From an uncultured Granulosicoccaceae bacterium (GTDB lineage Bacteria; Pseudomonadota; Gammaproteobacteria; Granulosicoccales; Granulosicoccaceae), in assembly GCA_938041955.1 (NCBI GenBank), contig CALISD010000011.1, positions 1-40,304 of the forward strand: a stretch of 40,304 nucleotides of DNA. The letters run 5' to 3'. The position numbers and the translations under genes are program-made. Below the pieces are notes generated by a model. The model saw only the letters and a list, made by a program, of their open reading frames with translations, was not told the origin of the DNA and did not search any database. Shown here piece after piece: positions 24,596 through 33,664 of this stretch. Positions within the stretch are counted from its first letter, which is position 1; each line of letters starts with the position of its first letter.

Positions 24596-26146
24596 ATGTT
24601 TTATAGCTTGTCCTGGAAGAAGAAGTGGCCCACTACTAAAGTAGTACTTGCTACCACACTCTTCACCACCCTGCTTACACTTTCACCCGCTGCCATCCAA
24701 GCTGCCACGCCAGTCTGTCTATCCGCAAGCAGTGACGAAGACAACGACGGTTGGGGCTGGGAAAATAATGCAAGTTGTGTAGTTGATGGAAACCAGCCCA
24801 CTACCACTAATGTAACCGCCGTGGTCTACTGTCAGTACCTCGGCAGCGATGACAACGCCGACGGCTGGGGTTGGGAAAACAACGCCAGTTGCGTCATTGG
24901 ACCAGACAGCAGCGCAGACACGCCTGTTACTGTAACCAATGAAAACGGTAAGGTGATTTGCCAGTCGTCAGCTGCAGATCCTGACGGCGATGGTTACGGC
25001 TGGGAAAACAACACCAGTTGCGTTGTGTCCGGCAGCACCGCTGCAGTACAGCAACCAACTGTACAACAAACCACCACCCCTTCTTGCTCAACTGCCAGCG
25101 CAGACTCGGATGGAGATGGCTGGGGATGGGAGAACGGTGCCTCTTGTGTAATAGACAGCACGACGAATGCAGGTGGCGGCGATACGAGTGGAACAGATGG
25201 GAGTGACGATTCTGGTACTGGCACAGACGGTTCAACAACCACTGGTACAGATGGCTCTGGGAGTGACAGCACTGACGGTACCGGCAGCTCCGGCACTGAC
25301 ACTACTGATGGTACTGGCACAGACGGTACTGATACCACTGGCACCGACAGCTCGGGTACTGATATCACCGGTACTGACCAGGTTAAAGCAGCCTTTCTAC
25401 CATCAGATATCACAGACTTAATCCTTGTTACCGGTCAATCCAACACACTGGGTTCAAACTCTGCGGTTGACGATACTCTCGATGCTCCGCACCCTCGAGT
25501 CTTTGCTTATACGCGAACCGGTTGGGAAGTTGCAGAGCTGTATCAGTCGTGGGACAACGGCCCACACCCGGGTACAGGTGATCCAACTGAAGTCAGTAAA
25601 ATTCACAATAACTTCGCACTGCATTTTGGCAAACGCCTGGCCGAGCTGGACGAAACTACCGTGGTCGGCTTTATACTAGTGTCAGAACCAGGTGAAGGCA
25701 TCGAACACTGGAACCCGGGTAACGCCGGCATGATTCGCACACAGCAAAAAACGCTTGAAGCGATCAACGCACTACCGCACAAATCTGCGCTTGATGGCAT
25801 TTTATGGCACCAGGGGGAAACAGACTGGATTCAAGAGGGCACCTCTGACCCGGATGTTACTCAACCCGCACCAACTGACTACTACCCTGCAAAACTTAAC
25901 GAATTAATAAACAACTTCAGGCTAGAAAACTGGTTTGACAAAAACACGCCCTTCATTTGCGGAGAAACCATTAAGGCGGAAGTTAATGTACATCTAAACA
26001 GCTTAAACACAGATAGCGATCAGTATACCGCTTGTGTACAAGGCGCGGGCCTCACAGCCATCAAAGTCGACGGCAATCATTTCGATGCACCGGCCCTGCG
26101 CACCATCGGTAAGCACTATGCAGAAACATATGAGACGCTACGATAG
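24596..26146 (+). CDS. Secreted CE6/SASA-like esterase with four GWGW modules
   Basis: A 516-residue protein with GAGG before its ATG. The signal peptide ends near A-I-Q-A (36). Four modules of exactly 21 residues, C41-C61, C79-C99, C122-C142 and C164-C184, share D-G-(W/Y)-G-W-E-N-(N/G)-x-S-C-V. A low-complexity Thr/Gly/Ser/Asp linker spans ~193-261. Residues ~270-516 are a sialate-O-acetylesterase / carbohydrate esterase 6-like domain: G-Q-S-N with S282, W-H-Q-G-E-T-D (404-410), and D492 and H495 in V-D-G-N-H-F. The family removes acetyl groups from xylan or sialic acid; xylan or a related wall glycan is likelier here. It is secreted and co-regulated with the GH12-like gene. Confidence 0.85.
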   Translation: MFYSLSWKKKWPTTKVVLATTLFTTLLTLSPAAIQAATPVCLSASSDEDNDGWGWENNASCVVDGNQPTTTNVTAVVYCQYLGSDDNADGWGWENNASCVIGPDSSADTPVTVTNENGKVICQSSAADPDGDGYGWENNTSCVVSGSTAAVQQPTVQQTTTPSCSTASADSDGDGWGWENGASCVIDSTTNAGGGDTSGTDGSDDSGTGTDGSTTTGTDGSGSDSTDGTGSSGTDTTDGTGTDGTDTTGTDSSGTDITGTDQVKAAFLPSDITDLILVTGQSNTLGSNSAVDDTLDAPHPRVFAYTRTGWEVAELYQSWDNGPHPGTGDPTEVSKIHNNFALHFGKRLAELDETTVVGFILVSEPGEGIEHWNPGNAGMIRTQQKTLEAINALPHKSALDGILWHQGETDWIQEGTSDPDVTQPAPTDYYPAKLNELINNFRLENWFDKNTPFICGETIKAEVNVHLNSLNTDSDQYTACVQGAGLTAIKVDGNHFDAPALRTIGKHYAETYETLR

Positions 26147-26171
26147 TCTATTTCTATAACGAGATAATATA

Positions 26172-26194
26172 AAAGCCCGCTGGTAGCGGGCTTT
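26172..26194. terminator. Bidirectional terminator between convergent genes
   Basis: AAAGCCCGC (26172-26180), loop TGGTA, GCGGGCTTT (26186-26194). Short T-runs follow on both strands. It serves the esterase gene (plus, ends 26146) and the selenoprotein gene (minus, ends 26243). Confidence 0.8.
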
Positions 26195-26242
26195 CATTGT
26201 ATGCACAACAATTATTTGTGTATTCCAAACCGATGGTAAAGC

Positions 26243-26461
26243 TCAAGCCTTCAACATACCATCCAGCTCGTCGTCTGTCGGGAAGCGGTTCAACGCCTTT
26301 TTAGAAAAAACCAGCTCACCATCTCTAGTCACTTCAAAGGCTCCACCACTACTTTCTATGAGTGTTACTTCGTTATTTGATTCTGTAAGCAATCGATCTC
26401 TCGCACGGAGAGCAGTCGGCTTATAGTTTCACTGTACGCAGTATTCTATTTTGAAATTCAT
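26243..26461 (-). CDS. SelW/Rdx-family selenoprotein, in-frame TGA as Sec
   Basis: A 72-residue protein if the TGA at 26431-26429 is read as selenocysteine (residue 11). The sequence is I-E-Y-C-V-Q-U-N-Y-K-P-T-A-L at residues 5-18, then G-G-A-F-E-V-T-R-D-G-E-L-V-F-S-K-K and F-P-T-D-D-E-L near the end. This matches the SelT/SelW/SelH redox family throughout, in one frame from ATG to TGA stop. The family's C-x-x-C becomes C-x-x-U, the known Sec position. AGAGGA precedes the ATG. It lies 21 bases after the ABC-exporter stop on the same strand, so probably co-transcribed. A candidate SECIS hairpin is in place. A nonsense-mutated Cys homologue is the alternative, but the rest is undamaged. Confidence 0.85.
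26394..26418 (-). promoter_or_regulatory. Candidate bacterial SECIS hairpin
   Basis: Within the coding sequence, 16 bases after the UGA, CUCUC (26412-26408) pairs with GAGAG (26402-26398) around loop CGUGC. A lower CGA/UCG stem is separated by an internal loop. A short stem with G-U in the apical loop 20-25 bases past UGA is what SelB recognises in bacteria. The fold was judged by eye. Confidence 0.55.
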
Positions 26462-26482
26462 ATAGATTCCTCTTAGCTAAAA

Positions 26483-28297
26483 TTAATCTGCAGCTGGCGA
26501 CTGCCCGGTTTGCACATCCCACTGTTTACTGTATGCCCCACCGAGTGTCAACAACTCCCTGTGAGCGCCCTGCTCAACAATGCGGCCCGATTCAAGTACA
26601 ACAATGTTAGCCGCATGTACAACGGTAGAAAGCCTATGCGCGATAATGAGTACTGTTCTATCAATGCTGATTTCTTCCAGCGCCAGTTGAATAGCGGCTT
26701 CCGTCTCATTATCAACAGCACTGGTTGCTTCATCCAAAATCAAAATCGGCGGATCTTTTAATATAGCACGCGCCAAAGACAGTCTTTGTCGCTGGCCGCC
26801 GGACAACTTAACACCACGCTCGCCCACTTGTGTATTCATCCCGTCTGGCAAAGCATTAATAAAATCCAACGCCTGCGCCGCTCGAGCCGCATCGTTCAAT
26901 TGTTCATCACTGCATGCTTGATCCCCATAGCGAATGTTTTCGCCAATGGTGCCATCAAACATAAATACATCCTGGCCAACAAAGCCTATCACTGATCGCA
27001 ACTCGAGGAGGCTAAGCGATTGAATATCAATACCATCAATAGAAAGTCGCCCACTGTTTGGTTCATAGAACCGCAATAGCAATCTAGCAACAGTAGACTT
27101 TCCAGAACCTGTCGCCCCGACAAGCGCGGTGGTACGGCCCGCCGGAATGTCTAGATTAAAATCAGTGAGACCTGCATTCGATGAGACAAATCTAAACTGC
27201 ACGTCGCTAAAAGTGATCGCTCCGGACACAGGTGTTGGCAAGTTCGTTCGACCCGAATCAAGAATTTCTATCGGCGCTTCAAGCACGCCAAAAATCCTTC
27301 TGGTACTGGCCATTGCACGCTCAAACAGATCAACAGTTTTGGCCAAATCAGTTAGTGGCCACAGCAGCCTTTGCGTCAGAAATACCAGCACCCCATAGGC
27401 ACCAACATTTAAATTCCCATTCAGTGCCTGCATACCACCATAGACAAACGTAAACAGAAAACCGGCCAATATCGCCATGCGAATCACCGGGATAAAAGCA
27501 GAGCTCACTGCTATCGCTCGACCATTGGCAAGTACATATGCTTCACTTGCGTCGGACAACGCCTTCGCTTCACGAACCTCCGCAGTAAACGACTTAATGG
27601 TCGCAATTCCGCCAATGTTATTCGCCAGTCGATCGGCAATTTTACCGACCTGCTCTCTTACGTCAGCATACAGAGGTGTAGCGCGGCGCAAAAAGTAGAA
27701 CGCCCCCCAGATAATGACTGGTATCGGTGTAAACGCAAGCAGTGCAATCACCGGGGACAAATAGAAGAACACACCACCCACCAGTACCACCGCAACAACC
27801 GTCTGTATGATGTCGTTTGCACCACCATCAAGGAAGCGTTCGAGCTGATTGACATCATCATTGAGAATTGAGATTAATTCTCCAGTGCGATGATTTTCAA
27901 AATAGGACATGCTTTGGTTCTGCATGTGCACATAGGTGTCTTGCCGCAGCTCAGCCTGAAGACGTTGCGACAAATTGCGCCACAAGATCAGATAGAAGTA
28001 CTCGAACAGCGACTCACCAGCCCAGACAAAAAAGGTTAAAACTGCCAAAGCGATAATTTGCGCTTGCGGTGATTCCAGCCCAAACGTCGAAACAAAACTT
28101 TGATCTTGATTGACGACAACATCAATCGCAATACCGATCAATATCTCCGGCATAATATCAAAGGCTTTATTTATAACAGAGCATACGATAGCAAGGACTA
28201 TCTTTTTACGATGGCCCTTTGCATAGCGCAGCAGCTTAACCAGCGCGCCTATACTAGACAGAGACGCCGCACTTAATGCTGAATTAGTCGATTCCAT
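26483..28297 (-). CDS. MsbA-like ABC exporter (fused membrane and ATPase domains)
   Basis: About 604 residues from the ATG at 28297; a GTG at 28306 would add three. Residues ~30-320 form the six-helix exporter domain (coupling-helix region S-Y-F-E-N-H-R-T-G-E-L-I-S-I-L-N-D-D-V). The ATPase domain follows: Walker A G-A-T-G-S-G-K-S-T, Q-loop F-V-G-Q-D-V-F-M-F, signature L-S-G-G-Q-R-Q-R, Walker B I-L-I-L-D-E-A-T-S-A-V-D and H-loop A-H-R-L-S-T. It works as a homodimer exporting lipid or a hydrophobic compound; the cargo is not readable. The SelW-like gene follows closely, which may link it to redox stress, but this is only positional. Confidence 0.88.
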   Translation of the reverse strand: MESTNSALSAASLSSIGALVKLLRYAKGHRKKIVLAIVCSVINKAFDIMPEILIGIAIDVVVNQDQSFVSTFGLESPQAQIIALAVLTFFVWAGESLFEYFYLILWRNLSQRLQAELRQDTYVHMQNQSMSYFENHRTGELISILNDDVNQLERFLDGGANDIIQTVVAVVLVGGVFFYLSPVIALLAFTPIPVIIWGAFYFLRRATPLYADVREQVGKIADRLANNIGGIATIKSFTAEVREAKALSDASEAYVLANGRAIAVSSAFIPVIRMAILAGFLFTFVYGGMQALNGNLNVGAYGVLVFLTQRLLWPLTDLAKTVDLFERAMASTRRIFGVLEAPIEILDSGRTNLPTPVSGAITFSDVQFRFVSSNAGLTDFNLDIPAGRTTALVGATGSGKSTVARLLLRFYEPNSGRLSIDGIDIQSLSLLELRSVIGFVGQDVFMFDGTIGENIRYGDQACSDEQLNDAARAAQALDFINALPDGMNTQVGERGVKLSGGQRQRLSLARAILKDPPILILDEATSAVDNETEAAIQLALEEISIDRTVLIIAHRLSTVVHAANIVVLESGRIVEQGAHRELLTLGGAYSKQWDVQTGQSPAAD

Positions 28298-28556
28298 TGT
28301 CACCACAAGCCGGAGGAATGAAACACACGAACAGAAGCTGTTCCTGTACTTGTAAGTTAATCCACATTAATCATGAACTGGTGAGCATATCGCGCTGATA
28401 ATTGATTTCACGGTGAATATTCCTCTCGTGGCACATTGGATCTACAAGAGAAAAAGTGTGCTGTGTCATCAAAGATCAAGTGAGATGCTGTCAATCTCGT
28501 GAATCATGCGGTTGAGGTGTGCTTGAAAAAAGGCTTACTGAAAGACGCGATGAACT

Positions 28557-29924
28557 CTACACATTCAGCAGTAAATGCTCACGTTCCCAGGGACTAATAA
28601 CGCGCAAGAACTCCCGGTATTCTTCGCGCTTAATAGAGAGGTAAACCTCACAAAACGTCTCACCGAGTAGCTCAGTCATTTTTTTATCGCCTTCAAAGAG
28701 ATCAAGCGCTTCGAGCACCCCGGTTGGCAAAGACCGCGGTAAATCATAGGCTTCGGTATCAATGGGTTTGCGTGGTTCTATTTTTTCGATCATGCCCACA
28801 TAGCCAGAGGCCAGGCTCGCTGCAAAGGCAAGATAAGGATTCGCGTCCATACCACCCACACGGTTCTCAACACGCCTCGCTTGCGGTGCCGAGACTGGAA
28901 CCCGGATACCGGTAGAACGATTATCAAACCCCCACTCAAGATTGATTGGCGCTGACGCGTCAGGCACTAATCGACGATAGCTATTCACATAAGGGGCTAA
29001 CATGCACACCACCGAATTCAGTTTTGACTGCTGACCACCAATAAAATGACGGAATAGCTCACTGGGTTGATCGTCACTGTTATTAAAAAGATTCTCACCA
29101 GTAGAAAAATCGACCACACTTTGATGAAGGTGCATCGCGCTGCCCGGCTGATCTTCCATTGGCTTGGCCATAAAGGTGGCATAACAATCATGACGTAGCG
29201 CAGCTTCACGAATGGTACGTTTGAACATAAACACCTGATCAGCTAACTCTATTGGATCGCCGTGGTTGAGGTTGATCTCAAGCTGGCCCGCACCACCTTC
29301 CTGCATCAATGTGTCTATTTCAAGGCCTTGTGCCTCGGCAAAATCGTAAATATCATCAACAACTTTTTCGTACTCATCAACACCGCTGATACTGTAGGCC
29401 TGTCTACTCACTCCACGGCGACCACTACGACCCACCGGTGGTACCACCGGATCATCCGGATTAATATTGGGCTTGGTGAGGTAGAACTCCAGCTCAGGTG
29501 CCACCACCGGGCGCCAACCCTTCGCGTGATAGAGATCTACAACACTCTTTAGTACGTTACGCGGCGCAAACCCGACTCGATCACCCTGCTGAGTTTCAAG
29601 ATCGTGAATGACCTGTATGGTGATATCTGACGTCCACGGCACCGCTCGGGCGGTCTGGTAGTCAGGTACCAGAATAAGATCAGATTCTGTCCATGCATTT
29701 TTAATATCCACCTCGGCATAGTTGCCGGTGATGGTTTGATAAAAAATGGAGGAAGGCAGAAACATGCGTTCAGCGCGAAAGAACTTTCGCGCCGGCATTG
29801 TTTTTCCGCGACCGATACCAACAATATCGGAAACCACACATTCGACTTCCTCTATACGCCTGTCGTTTAACCAATCGTTAAGCGTGGAAGGAAGGGTAAA
29901 CTTACCGTCTGCTACAGAGTTCAA
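28557..29924 (-). CDS. Glutamine-synthetase-family ligase (gamma-glutamylpolyamine synthetase-like)
   Basis: A 455-residue protein of the GS superfamily, type I/III size. It shows the N-terminal beta-grasp (I-E-E-V-E-C-V-V-S-D-I-V-G-I-G-R-G-K), the metal-site V-A-P-E-L-E-F-Y-L, the E-G-G-A-G-Q-L-E-I-N segment, M-H-L-H-Q-S and the R-(S/x)-T-G-I-R-V-P-V loop. The consensus for glutamine synthetase itself is changed in several of these (E-G-G-A-G for E-x-G-P-G-Q). The sequence is closer to PuuA-like enzymes, which attach glutamate to putrescine or other amines. Substrate is inferred. It stands alone on the minus strand. Confidence 0.8.
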   Translation of the reverse strand: MNSVADGKFTLPSTLNDWLNDRRIEEVECVVSDIVGIGRGKTMPARKFFRAERMFLPSSIFYQTITGNYAEVDIKNAWTESDLILVPDYQTARAVPWTSDITIQVIHDLETQQGDRVGFAPRNVLKSVVDLYHAKGWRPVVAPELEFYLTKPNINPDDPVVPPVGRSGRRGVSRQAYSISGVDEYEKVVDDIYDFAEAQGLEIDTLMQEGGAGQLEINLNHGDPIELADQVFMFKRTIREAALRHDCYATFMAKPMEDQPGSAMHLHQSVVDFSTGENLFNNSDDQPSELFRHFIGGQQSKLNSVVCMLAPYVNSYRRLVPDASAPINLEWGFDNRSTGIRVPVSAPQARRVENRVGGMDANPYLAFAASLASGYVGMIEKIEPRKPIDTEAYDLPRSLPTGVLEALDLFEGDKKMTELLGETFCEVYLSIKREEYREFLRVISPWEREHLLLNV

Positions 29925-29965
29925 CGTTTATCCGAATATGTGTGGTGGGTTTAGAAATTTGCTAG

Positions 29966-31999
29966 TTACTTCTTGTCACGCTCAAACTCACTGATGCTCT
30001 CAAACTCAATGCCTTTGTCTGTAAAATCTAAACTGTAGTAGATATTACCCAACGGGTAAGCATTAAGCATACTTAACATAGAAGCTATATCTTCGTCTTC
30101 TTTGATATCGGCAGGCAGTGCTGCAGAGATAGCCTCCATATTCTTGATGAATTTAGCAGTATTAAAGGTAGATACCACAAACGCTTCCTGGCCATTGCCA
30201 CCCACTCGATTAGCAAATTCAGCGGCTTGCTCGCCGCTGTAGATAACAATATTTTTACCCTTAACCGCCGCAAACAGTTCAACCCCCTCAGGCAGTGGAA
30301 TAGGCAGCAAGCTGTTGAGAGACATAGCAGACCCATCAAGCGGCAGATCCGCCAACATACTCATTTGCGGTAGCATTCTGAGCGTTTGAACCAGAGTGGC
30401 CGGATCTTCAGCCGCAATAGCAATCGCCGCATCAGCATTCTTAACCGGCATTTGCTTAGACTCAGCATTCAGTTCCACATCAAAAAGGTTCACACTCACG
30501 CCTTTTATTCCACGCGCCATTCCACTGAACATCATAGCCCCCATTGAGACCGCACTGATATCGGTTTCACCTATCTCGTTTAAGGGCGATAATATCTCAC
30601 AATCATAATTTACCTGGCTAAGCAGATCGGTTAATTGCCCTGAAAGCTGCGGCAGGCTGTCAACGTCCACCCCCACTCCGAAAGACATCAGCGCTTCACT
30701 ACTGGACTGCGAAACCGGGACAACCCCACGCAGCAGTTTCAATGTATTGCGCCATTCCTCATGATCAAAAAGCATCGCAAAATGACTGTCTACTTTCATT
30801 GATGTATCGGCAACCTCGAATACGCGATTGCCACTGACCATCATCGGCCAATTAGCTGCCATCTGCCGCAGCTCACCCCGACAAGGTTCCTGCGCCAGCA
30901 GTTCAAGGTCAGCTTGCATTTTGCCTTCACGCGAGGCGATCATGGCAACTTGCTTAGCAGCCAGTGAATCACCCCCGGTCATTGCATCAACAATGAGCTG
31001 GTTGTCTATGTAAAAAACCATTTCCTCGCCATAGTTCCATTCTTTACGGATCCGCTTCAGCTTGCCCGATGCAGCCAGTGACTTTTCCGGCTTTTCCAAT
31101 CCCAACAACTGATCCAGCAATTCCGGGTCATAGGCGTTATGGCCAAATGCAAAAGTCAGGTCCTTGCCGTCGGCAGCGATGATCAGGCCGGGCCCCTCCT
31201 TACCACCTGTCGACACCAGGTTTTCAGCATCTTTCTTGGTTTGTTGCAGTTTCGCCAATTGCTTCTCTGCATCCACCTGAGCCGCTTGTGTTGCAGATAT
31301 CTCTTTTGCAGCATCAGAAATCTCGTTAGCGGCTATCGCAATACCACTGCCATCTGCAGCCTCTTTAGCAAGATCAAGGTTCGCTGTGGCAGTTTTCAAT
31401 TGTTCTCTTGCTGAAGTACCCTTCGCGATAGCTTCCGCAACCGCCTCCTCAGCAGCAGTTATCTCTGTTGGGTCAGGCGCCACGATTTTCGGTGTGGTCG
31501 AACCTTTCTTTTCCGGTGCCGCAATTCGGATATCAATCCCTTTGTGAGTAATTTTATCGAATTTCATTTCATGCTCAGCTTCAAGCTTTAAAATGGATGT
31601 TTCAAATTGCTTGGCATCGCCGGCAATTCTAAACACCGGCATCAGTCCCACGGTGTAGGCACTGAATTGAAGTTCATCACCAAGACCCCATTGCTCAGTC
31701 ACCTTTGCGGGATCTGCAAAAAATTCACCCAGCTGTTTGACGAATTTTTTCTGTGATTCAGACTCGTCTATATCAGGGATCAAATCGGTCATGGTTTTCT
31801 GGTCAAAAATATTCGGCACCATGGCGAAAAAGTGTTCCACCGGTACCGGCTTTCCCGTGCCGAAGTAAAATAGAGAATCATCAGGTACCAGCTCAATTTG
31901 CCGATTCGCTGCAGTCGCAGACTGGCCAAACAAAATTGCCAGGGATACGCTGGCCGAGACAAGCAACTTCCTCGTTATCGCGGGACGGAAAACTGTCAT
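29966..31999 (-). CDS. Large secreted protein with a coiled coil, unknown function
   Basis: A 677-residue protein from the ATG at 31999, preceded by CAGGAG at good spacing; the frame extends to 32056 but lacks that site. The signal peptide ends near S-A-T-A (about residue 30). The mature part starts with V-P-D-D-S-L-F-Y-F-G-T-G, reminiscent of DUF3352-type exported proteins (L-P-A-D-T-L). Residues ~175-260 are Ala/Glu/Lys/Gln-rich and probably coiled coil. Two similar halves may flank it. No catalytic or metal motif was found. It is probably periplasmic or outer-membrane associated. Confidence 0.65.
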   Translation of the reverse strand: MTVFRPAITRKLLVSASVSLAILFGQSATAANRQIELVPDDSLFYFGTGKPVPVEHFFAMVPNIFDQKTMTDLIPDIDESESQKKFVKQLGEFFADPAKVTEQWGLGDELQFSAYTVGLMPVFRIAGDAKQFETSILKLEAEHEMKFDKITHKGIDIRIAAPEKKGSTTPKIVAPDPTEITAAEEAVAEAIAKGTSAREQLKTATANLDLAKEAADGSGIAIAANEISDAAKEISATQAAQVDAEKQLAKLQQTKKDAENLVSTGGKEGPGLIIAADGKDLTFAFGHNAYDPELLDQLLGLEKPEKSLAASGKLKRIRKEWNYGEEMVFYIDNQLIVDAMTGGDSLAAKQVAMIASREGKMQADLELLAQEPCRGELRQMAANWPMMVSGNRVFEVADTSMKVDSHFAMLFDHEEWRNTLKLLRGVVPVSQSSSEALMSFGVGVDVDSLPQLSGQLTDLLSQVNYDCEILSPLNEIGETDISAVSMGAMMFSGMARGIKGVSVNLFDVELNAESKQMPVKNADAAIAIAAEDPATLVQTLRMLPQMSMLADLPLDGSAMSLNSLLPIPLPEGVELFAAVKGKNIVIYSGEQAAEFANRVGGNGQEAFVVSTFNTAKFIKNMEAISAALPADIKEDEDIASMLSMLNAYPLGNIYYSLDFTDKGIEFESISEFERDKK

Positions 32000-32196
32000 G
32001 GTTAAAACTCCTGTTGCCGGGGGAGAGGCTCCGAACCCGGCCTGACTGAAAAACACTCTCTAGTTAACTATGGTATTGAAGAACGGGCAGAAACACCACT
32101 TCGATTTGGTTCGTTTGTCAAATACCGCCGTTTACCGCACACTGCCAAAATGGAGCCACCCGGGCCTGACAAACCAACGCTAATTTGGAGCCAAGC

Positions 32197-33108
32197 ATGC
32201 CAAAGTTTCAGATCGAAAAATCCATAGATATCAACGCCCCGTCAGCAAAAGTTCGCCGCATAATCCAGGACTATGACCAGTGGGGTGTTTGGTCCCCCTG
32301 GTTGTGCATGGAGCCGGACACCAAACTGGAACTTGAAGGCACCGCTGCAAGCATCGGGCACGCCTACAGCTGGCAGGGAGACATGATCGGATCAGGCAGG
32401 ATGGAACTGGCAGAAGTGATTGGCGATGTCGACAAAATGGACCTCACCTTCTTAAAACCATTCAAGTCCACTGCTAAGGTAGAGTTCGAAACCACTTCGA
32501 TTGATGACCACAATACAAAAGTTACCTGGCGCATGAACAGCGGCTTGCCATTTTTTATGTTCTGGATGGTAGACACCATGAAGGCCATGATCGGTATGGA
32601 CTATGATCGCGGTTTAAAGCTACTCAAGGAATACGTTGAAACCGGCGCGGTGACTTCAACAACAGAGATTATCGGCATCGTCGACGTGCCTGAGACTCAC
32701 TACGCCGGTGTTACCACAGCGACCGAGCTACAACACATTCACCAGTCTATGGACACCACCATACCTGAGGTTATAGCAATGACTGAGGGCAAAACCACCG
32801 CTGACATCATCGGAACGGTTTATCACAATATGGATATTAAAAAACAGCATTGTAAATACACGTCATTTGCACCCGTCAATCAGGCAGACGCCACTGACAG
32901 CGTTCCATCATGCAAAGCGATAAAAGTAGTACACACCGGAAGCTACCCTCATTTAGGCAATGCGTGGAGTACCGCCAACACCTACCAAAGGCACAACAAA
33001 ATCAAAAAAAACAAACTGATTCCTCCGTTTGAGCTTTATATCAATGATCCAACTAAAGTGGCAGACAAAGATCTGGTGACCGAAATCTATCTGCCAATAA
33101 AAGCGTAG
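32197..33108 (+). CDS. SRPBCC domain fused to a GyrI-like domain
   Basis: A 303-residue protein. The TTG at 32185 begins the TTGGAG ribosome site, so the ATG at 32197 is the start. Residues ~1-145 are a SRPBCC/polyketide-cyclase-like fold (I-E-K-S-I-D-I-N-A-P, then W-G-V-W-S-P-W). Residues ~155-303 match the GyrI-like effector-binding fold (H-Y-A-G-V-T-T-A, V-V-H-T-G-S-Y, E-I-Y-L-P-I). This fusion is seen in proteobacterial proteins thought to bind small hydrophobic ligands. It has no DNA-binding domain. The ligand is unknown. Confidence 0.78.
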   Translation: MPKFQIEKSIDINAPSAKVRRIIQDYDQWGVWSPWLCMEPDTKLELEGTAASIGHAYSWQGDMIGSGRMELAEVIGDVDKMDLTFLKPFKSTAKVEFETTSIDDHNTKVTWRMNSGLPFFMFWMVDTMKAMIGMDYDRGLKLLKEYVETGAVTSTTEIIGIVDVPETHYAGVTTATELQHIHQSMDTTIPEVIAMTEGKTTADIIGTVYHNMDIKKQHCKYTSFAPVNQADATDSVPSCKAIKVVHTGSYPHLGNAWSTANTYQRHNKIKKNKLIPPFELYINDPTKVADKDLVTEIYLPIKA

Positions 33109-33182
33109 ACGCCGAAAGCTCTACTCGTCAGAATCCAGCTAATAATCGCCCGTTAATAAAAACGAGCCTTGCCCCCAACCTG

Positions 33183-33659
33183 ATGGCAACCATGCAATAT
33201 TCGATAAGATCAGCAAAACAAACCGACCTGTCAGCACTGAATTTGATCCTGCCACGCCTGGCAGACTTTGATGTACCGGAAATCCGCAACCCGAAAGACT
33301 TGTGGTCCGGGGATGCCAAGTTGATGGAAAAAGCCCTCACTGGTGAAGCAGACAACACCTTTGTCATTGTCGCTGCCGACCCTGATGACGTAGCGGTGGG
33401 GGTGGCTATGTACACGATAAAACCAGAACTGTTATCAGGCGATACCAGCGCACACCTTGAAGTGCTTGCCGTTCATGAAGAACACTCCAGACAGGGCCTG
33501 GGTAAAAAATTGATAGACGCTACCAGCGCAGACGCCACCGGGAAAGGCGCTACTTGTATGAGCTTGCACGTCTTTTCCAACAATGCGCGCGCCCGCGAAG
33601 TATACAAAGCTACCGGTTTTGATGAAGAACTGATTCGATGCTTCAAACCACTTAGGTAA
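33183..33659 (+). CDS. GNAT-family N-acetyltransferase
   Basis: A 158-residue single-domain acetyltransferase. Motif A, which binds acetyl-CoA, is V-H-E-E-H-S-R-Q-G-L-G-K-K-L-I (R-Q-G-L-G-K). The C-terminal N-A-R-A-R-E-V-Y-K-A-T-G-F is the usual beta-bulge/helix. There is no strong ribosome site, and an ATG at 33192 is possible. It lies 5 bases upstream of a thioesterase gene, probably a two-gene unit. The acceptor is unknown. Confidence 0.85.
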   Translation: MATMQYSIRSAKQTDLSALNLILPRLADFDVPEIRNPKDLWSGDAKLMEKALTGEADNTFVIVAADPDDVAVGVAMYTIKPELLSGDTSAHLEVLAVHEEHSRQGLGKKLIDATSADATGKGATCMSLHVFSNNARAREVYKATGFDEELIRCFKPLR

Positions 33660-33664
33660 CCAAT

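Noticed and set aside
24994..25413. 139-codon minus-strand frame, Val/Pro/Ser-rich
   Set aside because: Antisense of the low-complexity linker of the esterase; the repeat composition keeps it open.
26429..26431. TGA as a simple nonsense mutation in the SelW-like gene
   Set aside because: It falls exactly at the redox Cys/Sec position, the remaining frame is intact, and a SECIS-like hairpin follows; kept as the alternative only.
29549..29839. Minus-strand frame inside the glutamine-synthetase-like gene
   Set aside because: Same strand, shifted frame, wholly inside a clear gene.
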